From NCBI GenBank assembly GCA_017311185.1, contig JAESUZ010005167.1:1-64000 (forward strand): DNA of 64,000 bases, written 5' to 3'. Below are positions 22,566 to 33,800 of this stretch, one piece after another. The notes below the pieces were generated by a model. It was not told the DNA's origin. It worked only from the letters and a program-made list of their open reading frames with translations, and searched no databases. The first letter of the stretch is position 1. Each line of letters starts with the position of its first letter. The DNA is from Proteles cristata cristata (taxonomy: Eukaryota > Chordata > Mammalia > Carnivora > Hyaenidae). A program made the translations under genes and the position numbers.

Positions 22566-23159
22566 GCAGTTCCATACAGGAGATCCACTGACAGCCACAG
22601 TGTGTATTGTGGACTTTTCCTCCTGTCCCCACCATCTTCCCAAAAGTGATACTTTAATATCAAGGTCTTTTATGCTTTGATACTTCGGCTGTTTAATCAT
22701 TAATCTATTCCCAGTCAACTATCACAGCCTTCTCATTCACTCTTCTCCCTAAAAGAGCCTGTCTGGAGCTGGAAATTCATCATGAGTGAATCGTCCAGGA
22801 GGACAACTCACCTTTCAGAAGCCAGGCTTGCCCGTCAGCCCTGGCAGGGATATTCTGGGTGTCTCCAGTAATCTTTGTGGTGACTTCAAGCAGAGGTACT
22901 TTTGTCCTTGGTTCATTGGAAGGTGGGAGGGAAAAGGGTCTGGGAGTGTTGGGTCAGTGTCCTGGAGACCTCCGTCACCCCAACACCACAAAAATATCTC
23001 TAGTTGAAAGCTGACAGTACAAACCACGTTATGCAGCAGTCTGGGCTTATTCAGTGCAGCATCAACATCAAGCCAGGCATCTACATGCCTGAGCCAGTCG
23101 CAATACAAACTTTTCCAGGTGCAGTCCTTTTGAAGGACAAATCTGATTAACAACCCCAC
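22566..23159. other. Unassigned DNA
   Basis: No supported gene. A 114-codon minus-strand frame (22815-23159) lacks recognisable features. Confidence 0.45.
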
Positions 23160-23545
23160 GCCTCTGTTTTCCAGAAGAGAACATCAAGTGTTAGAAGACG
23201 CAAATGACTTCTCCATTTTGTAAGTCACTGAGCCAGCATTTAAGCCCAAGTCCTTGGAATTCTAAAGTCCCTGGATTTTGCTAGTACGCCAAACTATTTT
23301 TCTCCAAATCCCAAATTAATAAGAGCAGCCACTATTGATTATGCCAAGCACGGTCCTACATGCTCACCATAAATTATTCCATCTAATCCTAACAAAGGCA
23401 ACAAAGACAAGACAACCAGAAGAGACAGGTCTCCTTATTAGCATTCCCATTTTGCACATATAGGTGGCAGATCAGAGACTTAAACTCAGACCTTTCTGCT
23501 TCCAGAGCACAGGCTGTAACTCTGAGGCTACACTGCCACTGGGCT
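23160..23545 (+). mobile_element. MIR fragments
   Basis: 23160-23300 (TGTAAGTCACTGAGCCAGCA) and 23310-23545 (ATTATGCCAAGCACGGTCCT, TTCCCATTTTGCACATATAG, CTTCCAGAGCACAGGCTGTA) are MIR-like. Confidence 0.7.
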
Positions 23546-23984
23546 GTCACTTAAATGTGAATGTTGGTGGTACAGGGCTGGGAAAGAGAGCAGGTTAGCC
23601 ACAGAGAGCTAGTGAGTGTTCTCCATTTGACTTTATTTATTTATTCCAACCACAGGTCATCATCCCACAAGAACTGGGATGATGTTGTATAGTTTGTTTA
23701 TCCAACTGATTATCTCTCCATGGAGGGCTGTGATTGTATTCTGCCCTTTTCTTTCTGAGCATCTCCTCCTATTTCTAAACCATCCAACTCTTGCCAAGTT
23801 TTCTGTCCCAAGGGGCGGGAATTTCTTTTGTGTATATAGTTCTGAGGACTTTTCTCATCAGAGAGAACTGAATATGCCAAGTTCCCATTTCTCTACCCGT
23901 CTAAGACCAAGCCCAGCTCTTGCCTAGACAGTACCAGGTAAGACAGGTGAATGACAGCTTCTTTGTGAGGTATGTGTGTGTGTA
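23546..23984. other. Unassigned DNA
   Basis: No recognisable gene or repeat. Confidence 0.45.
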
Positions 23985-24145
23985 TCTAGCCAATTCCAAG
24001 TTCTGACTGTGTCACTTATAGGTTGGCTGACTTTGGGCAAGGCTCTTAACTCTTTTGGCCCTTTGTTACCTTAATTGCAAGAGGAGAATGGTGATACGGA
24101 CCGAAAAGGTTAAATGAGAATATACATGTGATACAAACTGTGCAG
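23985..24145 (-). mobile_element. MIR
   Basis: GGCTGACTTTGGGCAAGGCT followed by CTTAACTCTTTTGG is the complement of a MIR arm. Confidence 0.7.
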
Positions 24146-24379
24146 TAGCCGACATAGAGGGTGATCTGTTTCATCTTAGGCAGCACTGAATGTGATGAGC
24201 TGTGGAGGAGGGAGAGAGGGAAATAAGAATGACCCAGAGAGCAAACCCTTGAAAGAAAACTCCACTATGCAGATGTTAGTTCCTATTATATAAAGGGAAT
24301 ATCTTTCATTAAAAAATATTTTTAATAGCTAATTGGGGGAGTTGACTTCAGAATTTGCTGTGATTTAGAGAGCACTTTA

Positions 24380-24815
24380 GTATATATTGACCCCTTATTG
24401 TATATTAGACACAATGCTGACAACATATTTATACAGATTATCTCACTAATCCTTGCAGGAAGCCCTATAGTAGATACTACTAGCGTGCTGTTAAAAGTTT
24501 ATTTTTATTATTTGTTAATGTTTAGTTTTGAGAGTGTGTATGTGGGGGAGGAGCAGGGAGAGAGGGGACAGAGGATCTGAAGTGACCTGACAGCAGAACC
24601 TCATGTGAGGCTCAAACTCATGAACCATGAAGTCCTGTCGTGAGCTGAAGTCCAGCCCTCAACTGACTGAGGCTCCCAGGTGCCCCGCTAGTGTGCTCTT
24701 AGTTCCAGAGACATAAAAACAGTGGCCAAGGGTACTCAGCTGGTATGAGGTAAAAATAAACTTGGCTCTGTAACCCCGAGTCCCTAGTGCCACACTGTGT
24801 TGCCTAATAAAATAG
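24380..24815 (+). mobile_element. MIR split by a CAN-SINE
   Basis: The left half has TTATCTCACTAATCCTTGCA. The right half has AGTGGCCAAGGGTACTCAGC. A duplicated ctag-gtgct flanks the SINE at 24491-24686. Confidence 0.75.
24491..24686 (-). mobile_element. Diverged CAN-SINE
   Basis: Head complement GAGGCTCCCAGGTGCCCC at the right and T-rich tail complement at the left, with near-identical flanks ctagcgtgct and ctagtgtgct. Confidence 0.88.
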
Positions 24816-25059
24816 CTTTTTGAGTCCACAGCCTTGTGAAATCAGCTCTGTTGGTCGAACTCTTCAAGGCACTGTGTACGTGGGCAAATATGGTGAGCTT
24901 AGCCACGTCTCAAAGCCACAACTGCATAGTGACTTCAAAATATACTTGAAAGCACTTCAAAAGGTGTTTCTTTAATTTACTGCTGTTCCTTGTCTTTACA
25001 CTCTAATCCCAAAGATTAATCAAGTGAGAGTTTCCCCAGAGAGAGTGACAACTAATAAT
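24816..25059. other. Unassigned DNA
   Basis: Nothing recognised. Confidence 0.45.
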
Positions 25060-25275
25060 AAGCTCCTGTTTCTGGAGCTCTCAACTGCACTGAGTCCTGC
25101 CTAACTGCTTTTGGTGGGATGTCATCATTTATCACCACACCTGTAGGAAACAGGTGCTGCCAATATTTCCATATTTTAGAGAGAGGTTAAGAAAATTGCC
25201 CAGTTACATAGGTGATGAGTGAATGGGCTGGAATGTGAAGCCATCATGTTTGACTCCTAAGGACACACTCTCAGC
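25060..25275 (+). mobile_element. MIR
   Basis: TTAGAGAGAGGTTAAGAAAA then TTGCCCAGTTACATAGGTGA and GCTGGAATGTGAAGCC follow the MIR order. Confidence 0.7.
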
Positions 25276-25384
25276 TACCACAGTCCTCAGCTGGGCACTG
25301 TGTTTGGTCTTCCCATGTGGACATTAATTAGAATTCCAAACACATTTCTAAGGTGATGCCAAAGTCATTTCTTTCTTATTTGAT

Positions 25385-25775
25385 TATGAGAGATATATTC
25401 ACTTGCTAGGAAATACCATAACAACGTACCACAGACTGTGAGGGCTCCAAAACAGAAATGTCTTTTCTCATAGTTCTGGAGGTGAGAAGCATGAGATGAA
25501 GCTGTCAGCAGTGTTGGTTTCTTCTGAGGCCTCACTCCTTGGCTTGTGGATACCTTTTTTCACATGTGCATTTCATTTCCCCCCTACTCGGGTCTGTGTC
25601 CTAATCTCTTCTTGTAAGGACACAGGTATATAGGATTTGGGTCCATTTAATGGCTTCATTTTAACTTCATCACCTCTGTAAAGATTCTATCTCCAAACAG
25701 AGTCACATTCTGAGGTACTGGGGGTTAGGAATTCAGCATATGAATTTTGAGGGGATGCAATCCAGCCCCTAATAA
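25385..25775 (-). mobile_element. Ancient LTR (MaLR/MLT1-like)
   Basis: The complement reads as the MaLR-type LTR. On this strand CATAGTTCTGGAGGTGAGAA, CTTCTTGTAAGGACACAGGT and CCAAACAGAGTCACATTCTG are visible. Family name is tentative. Confidence 0.65.
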
Positions 25776-26348
25776 AGGCTTAACTAATTTCGTCATCATT
25801 TCTCTTCCTTGTATTTTGTCTTCAGCCACTTATTCAGGGGTTGTTAGCACTGACCTGGAGTATTTTAAGGAAGTCTTGATGCCATTTATATACCTGTGCA
25901 TAAATATCTTAAAAGAGTCTGGTATTCCTGCTCTGAATCAGTTCATGTTTATGGAGGCAGGTATGTGTTGGACAAAAGAACAAGGAAGGCAGACTTCTAG
26001 AACCAGCTCTGTCACTATAATTTCCTTGCATTTTTTGAGGAAATCCCTGTCCCTTTGTAAATGTGGGCCTAAATCAACAAATTTAAGCTCAAAATGCAGA
26101 GAGGCTTGACAAGTACACTAAGTGGAGAAGCAAACAGGTGTAATAAAATAAGGTATAGTAGAAGCCATGTGAAATTGGAAAACATTTCATTTAAATGAAG
26201 TATACAATTATCAGCTTCAGTTAGGTATTGCCAGTTTGAACTCAAGACCCAGTTTTGCCTGATCTCCTACATTTTCATGAGTAACCTTCAAGGCTTTTAA
26301 ATGAAACCTCCCAAGGTTTAAAAGTTGAGCATTTAAAGCTTCCCTCCA
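25776..26348. other. Unassigned DNA
   Basis: A 120-codon plus-strand frame (25747-26109) starts inside the LTR and has no recognised domain. Not called. Confidence 0.45.
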
Positions 26349-26572
26349 GGGACGCTTTGTCATTTAAGCATCTAGCTCTTGGTTTCACCTCAGGTGATGA
26401 TCTCACAACTCACAGCTCACAAGTTGAAACCCCACAACAGGGTTGGGCTCTGTGCTGATAGTGAGGAGCCTGCTTGGAATTCTCTCTGTGCTCCTTCCTC
26501 ACTCAAGCTCAGTCATTCCTCCCACACACTCTCTCTCAAATAAATAAGTAAATAAAATAAAATTTTAAAAAA
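26349..26572 (+). mobile_element. Strongly diverged CAN-SINE
   Basis: A tRNA-like head (GGGACGCTTTGTCATTTAAG), GGTGATGATCTCACAACTCA, GGGCTCTGTGCTGATAGTGA and an AATAAATAAGTA tail. The extra ACTCACAGCT looks like a small internal duplication. Confidence 0.85.
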
Positions 26573-27319
26573 ACTCTTAAAAATTCCCTACAAAATCAGA
26601 AGCCAACAGGAGTATGTGTAAGGCCAGGTCTGGGCCAGCTATTCTCTTAGGGTCTTTCTAGTCCTAAAGTGCTCTGATAAAACAAAAGATGGTACTGTTG
26701 ATTGACAGGAGCTAAAAACAAATGGGACATACTTTATTTAATTCATGTGGCCCAAGGATCCATGCAGACAAGCAAACTCTAGGGGATGAAGTTTTCCAGT
26801 ATCTCTTTTCTGCAGACAGTCATTCAATTGCGTATTTAGCAGTGCCTCCCCTACTAGGGTTCTAGGGGCAGCATCAAAATTGAGGTTAGATTATTATTTG
26901 TCTAAAGTGCCTGAAAGTAAATTGAGCCAGGTTTTATTGATCTATTCTTTGGACTGTCATCATGCAGGTATTATCTGATTGCTGAAACCAAGGGGGAGGA
27001 GACTATTGTTTACAGACATAAAGTGCTTACATCGCAAAGCTGTTTGTGAAATGGTTTCCTTCAGTCAGCATTCTCCTGGATAGATAGTCTAGCTTAAGCC
27101 AATTTTCACAATCATCTATAATAACAAGCGAACTTTCTGCTCCCATGTAAGGGGTCTTTGTTGGGATCTGGAGTGGCAAACAGTTTAGTTTCATGGGACA
27201 ACTCTGATGGGTTGGTGATAGCTGTCTGTTGTCCTGGGAATGATTACTGCCTCTGCCTGGCCAGATCTAAGTCACTATCACAGGTGTTGTGATATTACCC
27301 TCATCGGTCCTGAGTATGG
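26573..27319. other. Unassigned DNA upstream of ACSM1
   Basis: No CpG island, TATA-like promoter or 5' non-coding exon could be recognised with confidence. Confidence 0.4.
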
Positions 27320-27480
27320 TGCTGTATATTTGTCAATATCCTCATAGTCTCAAGTGACAGAAAACCAATCTCAGGCAGGAAAAATTATTGGCTCATGGAA
27401 TCCAGGAGAGGATATTAACAAGAGAGGGGTAGAGATGCTGATGGGTCTTGTCTTGTTCATATTCTAGTGAGCTGAAAGAA
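27320..27480 (+). repeat. Possible ancient interspersed repeat
   Basis: CTCAAGTGACAGAAAACCAA then TTATTGGCTCATGGAATCCA resembles a common old mammalian repeat. A related block occurs at 41821-42000. Family not named. Confidence 0.4.
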
Positions 27481-27614
27481 ACCTATTACTCTAACAAAGT
27501 CATTGTCTTCATTTTATGAAGAAAATTACCATTCCATGACCAATCTAGTAGCCATCTCTTCCCAAGGCAGGTGACCTGAGAATTCTGTGCCTGCTTCTTG
27601 ACACCTACAACACC

Positions 27615-27806
27615 ATGCAGAGGCTGATGAGGCTACAAGTCCTCTGGGGCATCCGCCATTCCTACAATGGCGTTCACCCTGCCCCTTGGTACCTTTGCTG
27701 CCGGTCTTCATCAAGAGCTGGAGCCCCGAGATGGAATGACCATGATAGACCTGAGGAATTTAACTTTGCAAGTGATGTCCTGGACTATTGGACTCAAATG
27801 GAGCAG
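27615..27806 (+). CDS. ACSM1: ACSM1 coding exon 1 (start codon, residues 1-64)
   Basis: The ATG lies in a reasonable context (caccATGc) and begins [11 protein letters not shown], matching the recalled ACSM1 N-terminus. The segment runs through GAPRWND and [13 protein letters not shown] and ends in MEQ at phase 0 before donor gtaagg. Residues 1-40 are rich in Arg, Trp and Ser and lack acidic residues, consistent with a mitochondrial targeting presequence. The exon probably continues upstream as 5'UTR: a pyrimidine run followed by AG near 27566-27570 could be its acceptor, but no upstream non-coding exon or promoter could be identified. Confidence 0.93.
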
Positions 27807-30800
27807 GTAAGGAGGCACTCATGATGGGAGGTGAGAACAGGATTGGCCTTACTGACCTTATCATGATCTTAGTAGACTGAGGGGCACAGAACTAGTAATG
27901 GCTTCTGCTTCAGCTTAGCAGTGTTGTGGGAAAACCTAACATTTGGGGGTTCAGTTCTCACCCTAGTCACGTTCTCAGTCCTCTGAGCCTCAGTGGTTTT
28001 ACTATGAAATGGTGATAATCTTATTTCAGAGACAAGATAGCAGGTGAAAATATCTGGCACACAGTCATATAATTGTGGCCAAAGTTTCTAATGACAAGGT
28101 CTGCAAATTGGCCACAGTCAGAATTCTTACCTTCAGCTAATAAGATTATGAGCCTAACTGGAATTTGCCTCATTTCACTTTAGCTTAACCTCAGGCTACA
28201 CTCTGAGGGAAGGGACAGATCACCTGATTGTACACATGAGCATCTGACATATATAGCTAAATCATATCATCTGTCATTCTGTGAGAATGGCCTGTGCAGC
28301 TGAATTCCTCCCATTCAACTACATACTTGAGTGTAGCTTTAGGGTATGTACAGAGAAAATTGCCACTATGGCCTCTAGAGATTACGCATGTCTACAGAAA
28401 AACCCAAGTGCTCAGTTTATCTCTCTCCTAGAGATACACCAAGAGAGGTGCAACAGGGACATTAGGAGTTGTGGTAGACAGTTCATGGTGCCCCAGCTAC
28501 TAAGTCCCAGCTGGGGATGTCCAGAGTGTTAAAACTCACCCAACACTATCTGTGGACAGAATTTACCTGCGATACAGCCAGAGAGTTAATATAATTTTTA
28601 AATTTCCTATTAACCTGCATTTATATGTAAGCATTAAACTTATGTGGGGGCTTCTTTCCCATCTCCTTCTTTTTCCTTTCTCTGAATTCCCATAATAATG
28701 CCAATGGAGGGCATTATTTTAATATGTACTTTTTAAAATCCACTTTGCTTTTACTATTATGATAGATGAGCATTTTCATAATCCCCACTTTATAGAAGAA
28801 GGAACTGAGGTGCCAAGGTTTAAATAACACACAGAAACCAGCACATACCTAATAAGGGAAAGGACAGGATTTGGGTCCAGGCTATCTGATTCTGCAATAC
28901 ATTATTTTGCCTGGTCTCACAATTTGATGGTACCAAACATCTCTTCCATCAGACCCTAAACTGACTTTCATCACTGCCCTGACCAGTAATCTAGTTAAGA
29001 ACTTTTGAACCATGAGATGATCTGGAGAGGGAAGAGGTAGAAAGCAAGAAGTGATAGCATCATGTTCCCCCAATTTCTGGTCCTTATAAGTAGTTAATGC
29101 ATCAGCTCATGGAGATAATCCTCAGGGAAGTATTGCCACAGGGAGTCTCATCTTTGTTGTGTTTTATATCATTATTGTTGATCCCTGACCATTTCTTCAT
29201 GTCTATGAATTCTCCCCACCCCCAGCATCTTCATGCCAATAATATTTATTCTCCCAACACTTCTCACCTGTCTGTTTCCACTTTGCTAATTGCCTTGATC
29301 ATGATCAGTGTCTCTGGTGATGCATGGGGCCTGTCACCTAGCTCTCCCTCAATAAACATTGGTGGAATAAAATATTGAGCTGGGATACAAGCCTCATGGG
29401 TTTTGACATTGTTTCTATGAAAGACCCTCCATCGGGTCTACTGTAGTCCACTCTAGCTTCCTGGACCTCCCCTTACAACTTAACAGGCACCATCCAAGAA
29501 CTGATCCATGCCCTAAGCAGCAATGCCACCCAAACAATAATAGAGTGACAGAATTTATTTTAACCCACATTTCAATAGATTTTATTTACAGAATATAAGT
29601 TAGAAAGCCAATATTTTTATGTGAAGTCTTCTGAATCTGTGTGTGTGTTTATGCGTGTGTGCGTGAGTATGTGTGGTGGTGGCAAGTAATTGGTTATAAG
29701 ACAATCTTTTTAAAATTTTATGTTTATTTTTGATAGAGTATGGGCAGGGGAGGGGCGGGGCAGGGCTGAAGATCCCAAGCAGGATCTCTAGTGAAAACAG
29801 CAAGCCCAACGTGGGCCTTGAACTCATGAACCATGAGATCATGACCTCAGCCGAAGTTGGACGCTCAAACAACTGAGCCACCCAGTGCCCCAGCAAAGAA
29901 TTGGTTATACAACAAATTAAAGTACATGGTAAGCCAGACAACTGATGTCCACAAGTGTAATAGAGGCCACCAGTTTGTAACCGCTGACTTTTCTTAGAAA
30001 TTAAACCCTTTGTTACTCTAGGCTCCTAACATAGTACTCACAGCTTCAATTGATTCTTAGAGCAGCCTCCCAAATCTGTTCATGAGAGGTTGCATTCTGT
30101 CCAAATTCATTCATTCTGTCTCTCTGATACTACATCCATCCAAGCTTTCTTTCATTCATCTAAAGCTTAGTGAGCCCCTAACATGTGCCAATTACTATTC
30201 TAGATAATGGAGATAGGAAAGTAACCAAAATGTGCAGCTCTTCATTTTTCCTCTATAGACTTTGTGATTCCCCATTTCATGTCCTAGGATAGGTGAGTAC
30301 AGTGTCAGAGACCTTACAAATTGCTTGTTTTGTGAAAAATCATGACAAACAATTTCTTCCTACCAACCCCTGATCCAATTTTATATTAAACAAGGGTCAA
30401 TATACGTAGTCAAATAGATATTAATTGTTGTTGACTCTGGGTCTGGAGTTCTTTTTTGTCCCGCAGGAAAGCGGGATGCAGGATTAAAAATGCAAGAGAG
30501 GCTAATGTCCAGGAGAAGACAAGAGCCCCAAGTCAGGGTCTTTGGTCCATTTTTATTAGGATCAGAAAGCTTACAAACGTGGTGATGGGTGTGCAAAAAG
30601 AGACAATGGAACCGTGAACATTAACTCATGGGCATGAGGGAAAGGGGGTTTTGAAGGTATGTGGTGTTAGGGGTTTGAGTTAATACAAAACAAAATCCTG
30701 GCACTGGGCAGAAGGTTGCTTCTAACAGACGTGAGGCCCCACCTCTGTTTACCTAAACTGGTCTAGGGGACAAGAAGGACAGAGCATGCTACCTCAGAGT

Positions 30801-33800
30801 TAACACGCATCCTTTTTTGCTAATTAGCTCTACTGTGGGCAACTTCATCCCAGAGCAGTCTATAGCCCTATTTACTCATTTACCACTTTGTTCCTTCCTC
30901 CCTATGAAAGCAGCTTTCTGATATAGTATTAAGTTGGGAGGCTCTTACGCCCTGAATACCTAATCTTGTTAACTCATCATGGATGTTTTCATCCTGAGAG
31001 TCCCTATTGCTATACCTTTGTGCTATCCTGGGGCCTTTGTCCCACTTTACCTATTCTGGGACCTTTTCCCCCCAATTTACCTAATCTTATTTACCTAATC
31101 CTGTTTACCAAAACTTGGATGTGTACATCCTATAGCCTTCTAATTCTTTATGCTTTCTTATCACGTCAGTGCAGGCTTATGGAATTCCTAAGCTTATACC
31201 TCACAATCAATCACAAAGCTTAAAAAAACAACCACTGATGAATGACATTTCCCCACATTCCCTGGCTCTTTGTCCCATAATATTTGCCCAAATAGATTAG
31301 TTTATGTGCCGCCAAAATTTCCAAGTTCCTTAACATTAAATAGTCAGATCTGCTGAGATTCCTCTGAGCCAGTGAGTCTGTGTTTTGTGGCTCCTGACTT
31401 AATTCTGTAATTTTATGTTAGAAATTAATAACAGTCCAAGGACCTGTGCAGTTTAAAATGGTCTTCAAGTTCCTTTCAAACTATTAGACTTTTGTCCCAG
31501 CATCCCATAAAAAAATCCTTCTTGATATTCACAAAAAGGGTATATTTTTTATAATCCCAATACACATGTAGGGTCTGTGTCACTAGAATGTAAATTCCAT
31601 GACTGGAGCAGAAATCAGATGCTTAACCACTTGAGAGACCCAGGCAGCCCTTTTTTAGTATTTCTTACAGAGAAAATTTAGCTGTAATGAACTCCCTCAA
31701 TTTTTGTTTTTCTCAGAATAACCTAATTTCTCCCTTATTTCGAATGAGAATTTTGCCAACTATAGAATTTCTTTTTTTCAAGTAATTAAATTATTTTTTA
31801 ATGTACATCTAAGATAGCATATAGTGCAACAGTGATTTCAGGAAAAGATTCCTTAATTCCCCTTACCTATTTAGCACCCTCCCACAACCCCTTCAGCAAC
31901 CCTTTGTTCTCTATGTTTAAGTCTCTTATGTTTTGTCCCCTTCCCTGTTATTATATTATTTTCCTTCCTTTCCCTTATGTTCCTGTGTTTTGTACCTTTA
32001 AGTCCTCATATGTGTGAATTCATATGATATTTGTCTTTGTCTGACTGACTAATTCCACTTAGCATAATACCCTCTAGTTCCATCCATGTAGTTGCAAATG
32101 GCACAATTTCATTCTTTTTGAATGCTGAGTAATACCCCGTTGTATATATACACCACATTTCTTTATCCATTCATCCATCGATGGACATTTGAGCTCTTTC
32201 CATACTTTGGCTATTGTCGATAGCGCTGTTATAAACATGGGGGTGCATGTGCCCCTCTGAAACAGCATACCTGTCTCCCTTTGTTAAATACCTACTAGTG
32301 CAATTGCTGGGTCATAGGGTACTTCTATATTTGATTTTTTGTGGAACCTCCATAGTATTTTACAGAGTGGCTGCACCAGTTTGCATTCCCACCAGCAGTG
32401 CAAAAGAGATCTTCTTTCTCCACATCCCCACCCACATCTGTAGTTGCCTGAGTTGTTATTGTTTGCCATTCTGACAGGTGTGAGGTAGTATCTCATTGTG
32501 GTTTTGAGTTGTATTTCCCTGATGGTGAGTGATGTTGAGCATTTTTTCATGTGCCCATCTAAATGTCTTCTTTGGAGAAGTGTCTATACATGTCTTTTGC
32601 CCATTTCTTCTGTGGATTGTTTGTATTTTGGTGTTCAGTTTGATAAGTTCTCTATAGATTTTGGATACTACCCCTTTATCTGATATGTCGTTTGCATATG
32701 TCTTCCCCCATTCTATCTGGTGCCTTTTAGTTTTACTGATTGTTTCCTTCGCTGTGCAGAAGCTTTTTCTTTTGATGAGGTCACAATAGTTCATTTTTGT
32801 TTTTGTTTCCCTTGCCTCTGGAGACATGTTGAGTAAGAAGCTGCTGTAGCCGAGGTCGAAAAGGTTCTTGTCTGCTTTCTCCTCAAGGTATTTGATGGCT
32901 TCCTGTCTTACATTTAGGTCTTTAATTAATTTTGAGTTTAGTATTTTGTATGGTGTAAAAGTGTAGTCCAGATTCATTTTTCTGCATGTCATGGCCCAGT
33001 TTTCCCAGCACCCTTTGCTGAAGATACTGTCTTTATTCCATTGAATATTCTTTCCTGCTTTGTCAAAGACTAATAGCCATATGTTTGTGGGTCCATTTAT
33101 GGGTTTTCTATTCTGTTCCTTTGGTCTGATATCTCTACTGACAGTACTGTACTGTCTTTATGATTACAGTTTTGTAATACATCCTGAAGTCTGGGATTGT
33201 GATGCCTCCAGCTTTGGTTTTCTTTTTCAATATTGCTTTGGCTATTCAGGGTGTTTTCTAGTTCCATACAAAGTTTAGAATTGTTTGTTGTAGCTCTGTG
33301 AAGAAGCTGGTGCTATTTTGATAGTGAATGCCAAATATAGAACTTCTTGATTGAAAGATTTTACCCATCACTTCAAATATGAAATCCCACTGTCTCCTGG
33401 CCTACCTACCACTAATAATCTTAGTAAGGATTCCTTATACATGATGAGTCACTTTTTTATTTTATTTTTTTTGCTTCTTTGATGATATTTTCTTTGACTT
33501 CTTCATTTGATTATGTGTCTCGTGTGGTTTTCTTTGGGTTTTCTTTCTCCTTTTTTTAATAGTTAATTGTCAAGTTGGTTTTCATATAACACCCAGTGCT
33601 CATCCCCGCAAGTGCCCTCCTCCATGCCCATCACCCCCTTCACCTTCCCAAGGACACCCATCAGTCCTCAGTTTGTTCTCAGCATTCAAGAGTCTCTCAT
33701 GGTTTGCCTCCCTCCCTCTCCCCCACTATTTCCCCCCTTCTTCTTCCCCACAGTCCTCTGTTAAGTTCCTCCTAATCCTCCTATACATGCAAACATATGG

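Noticed and set aside
22201..22635. 144-codon minus-strand open frame as a novel gene
   Set aside because: About a third overlaps a MIR and the rest has no recognised similarity, splice structure or start context.
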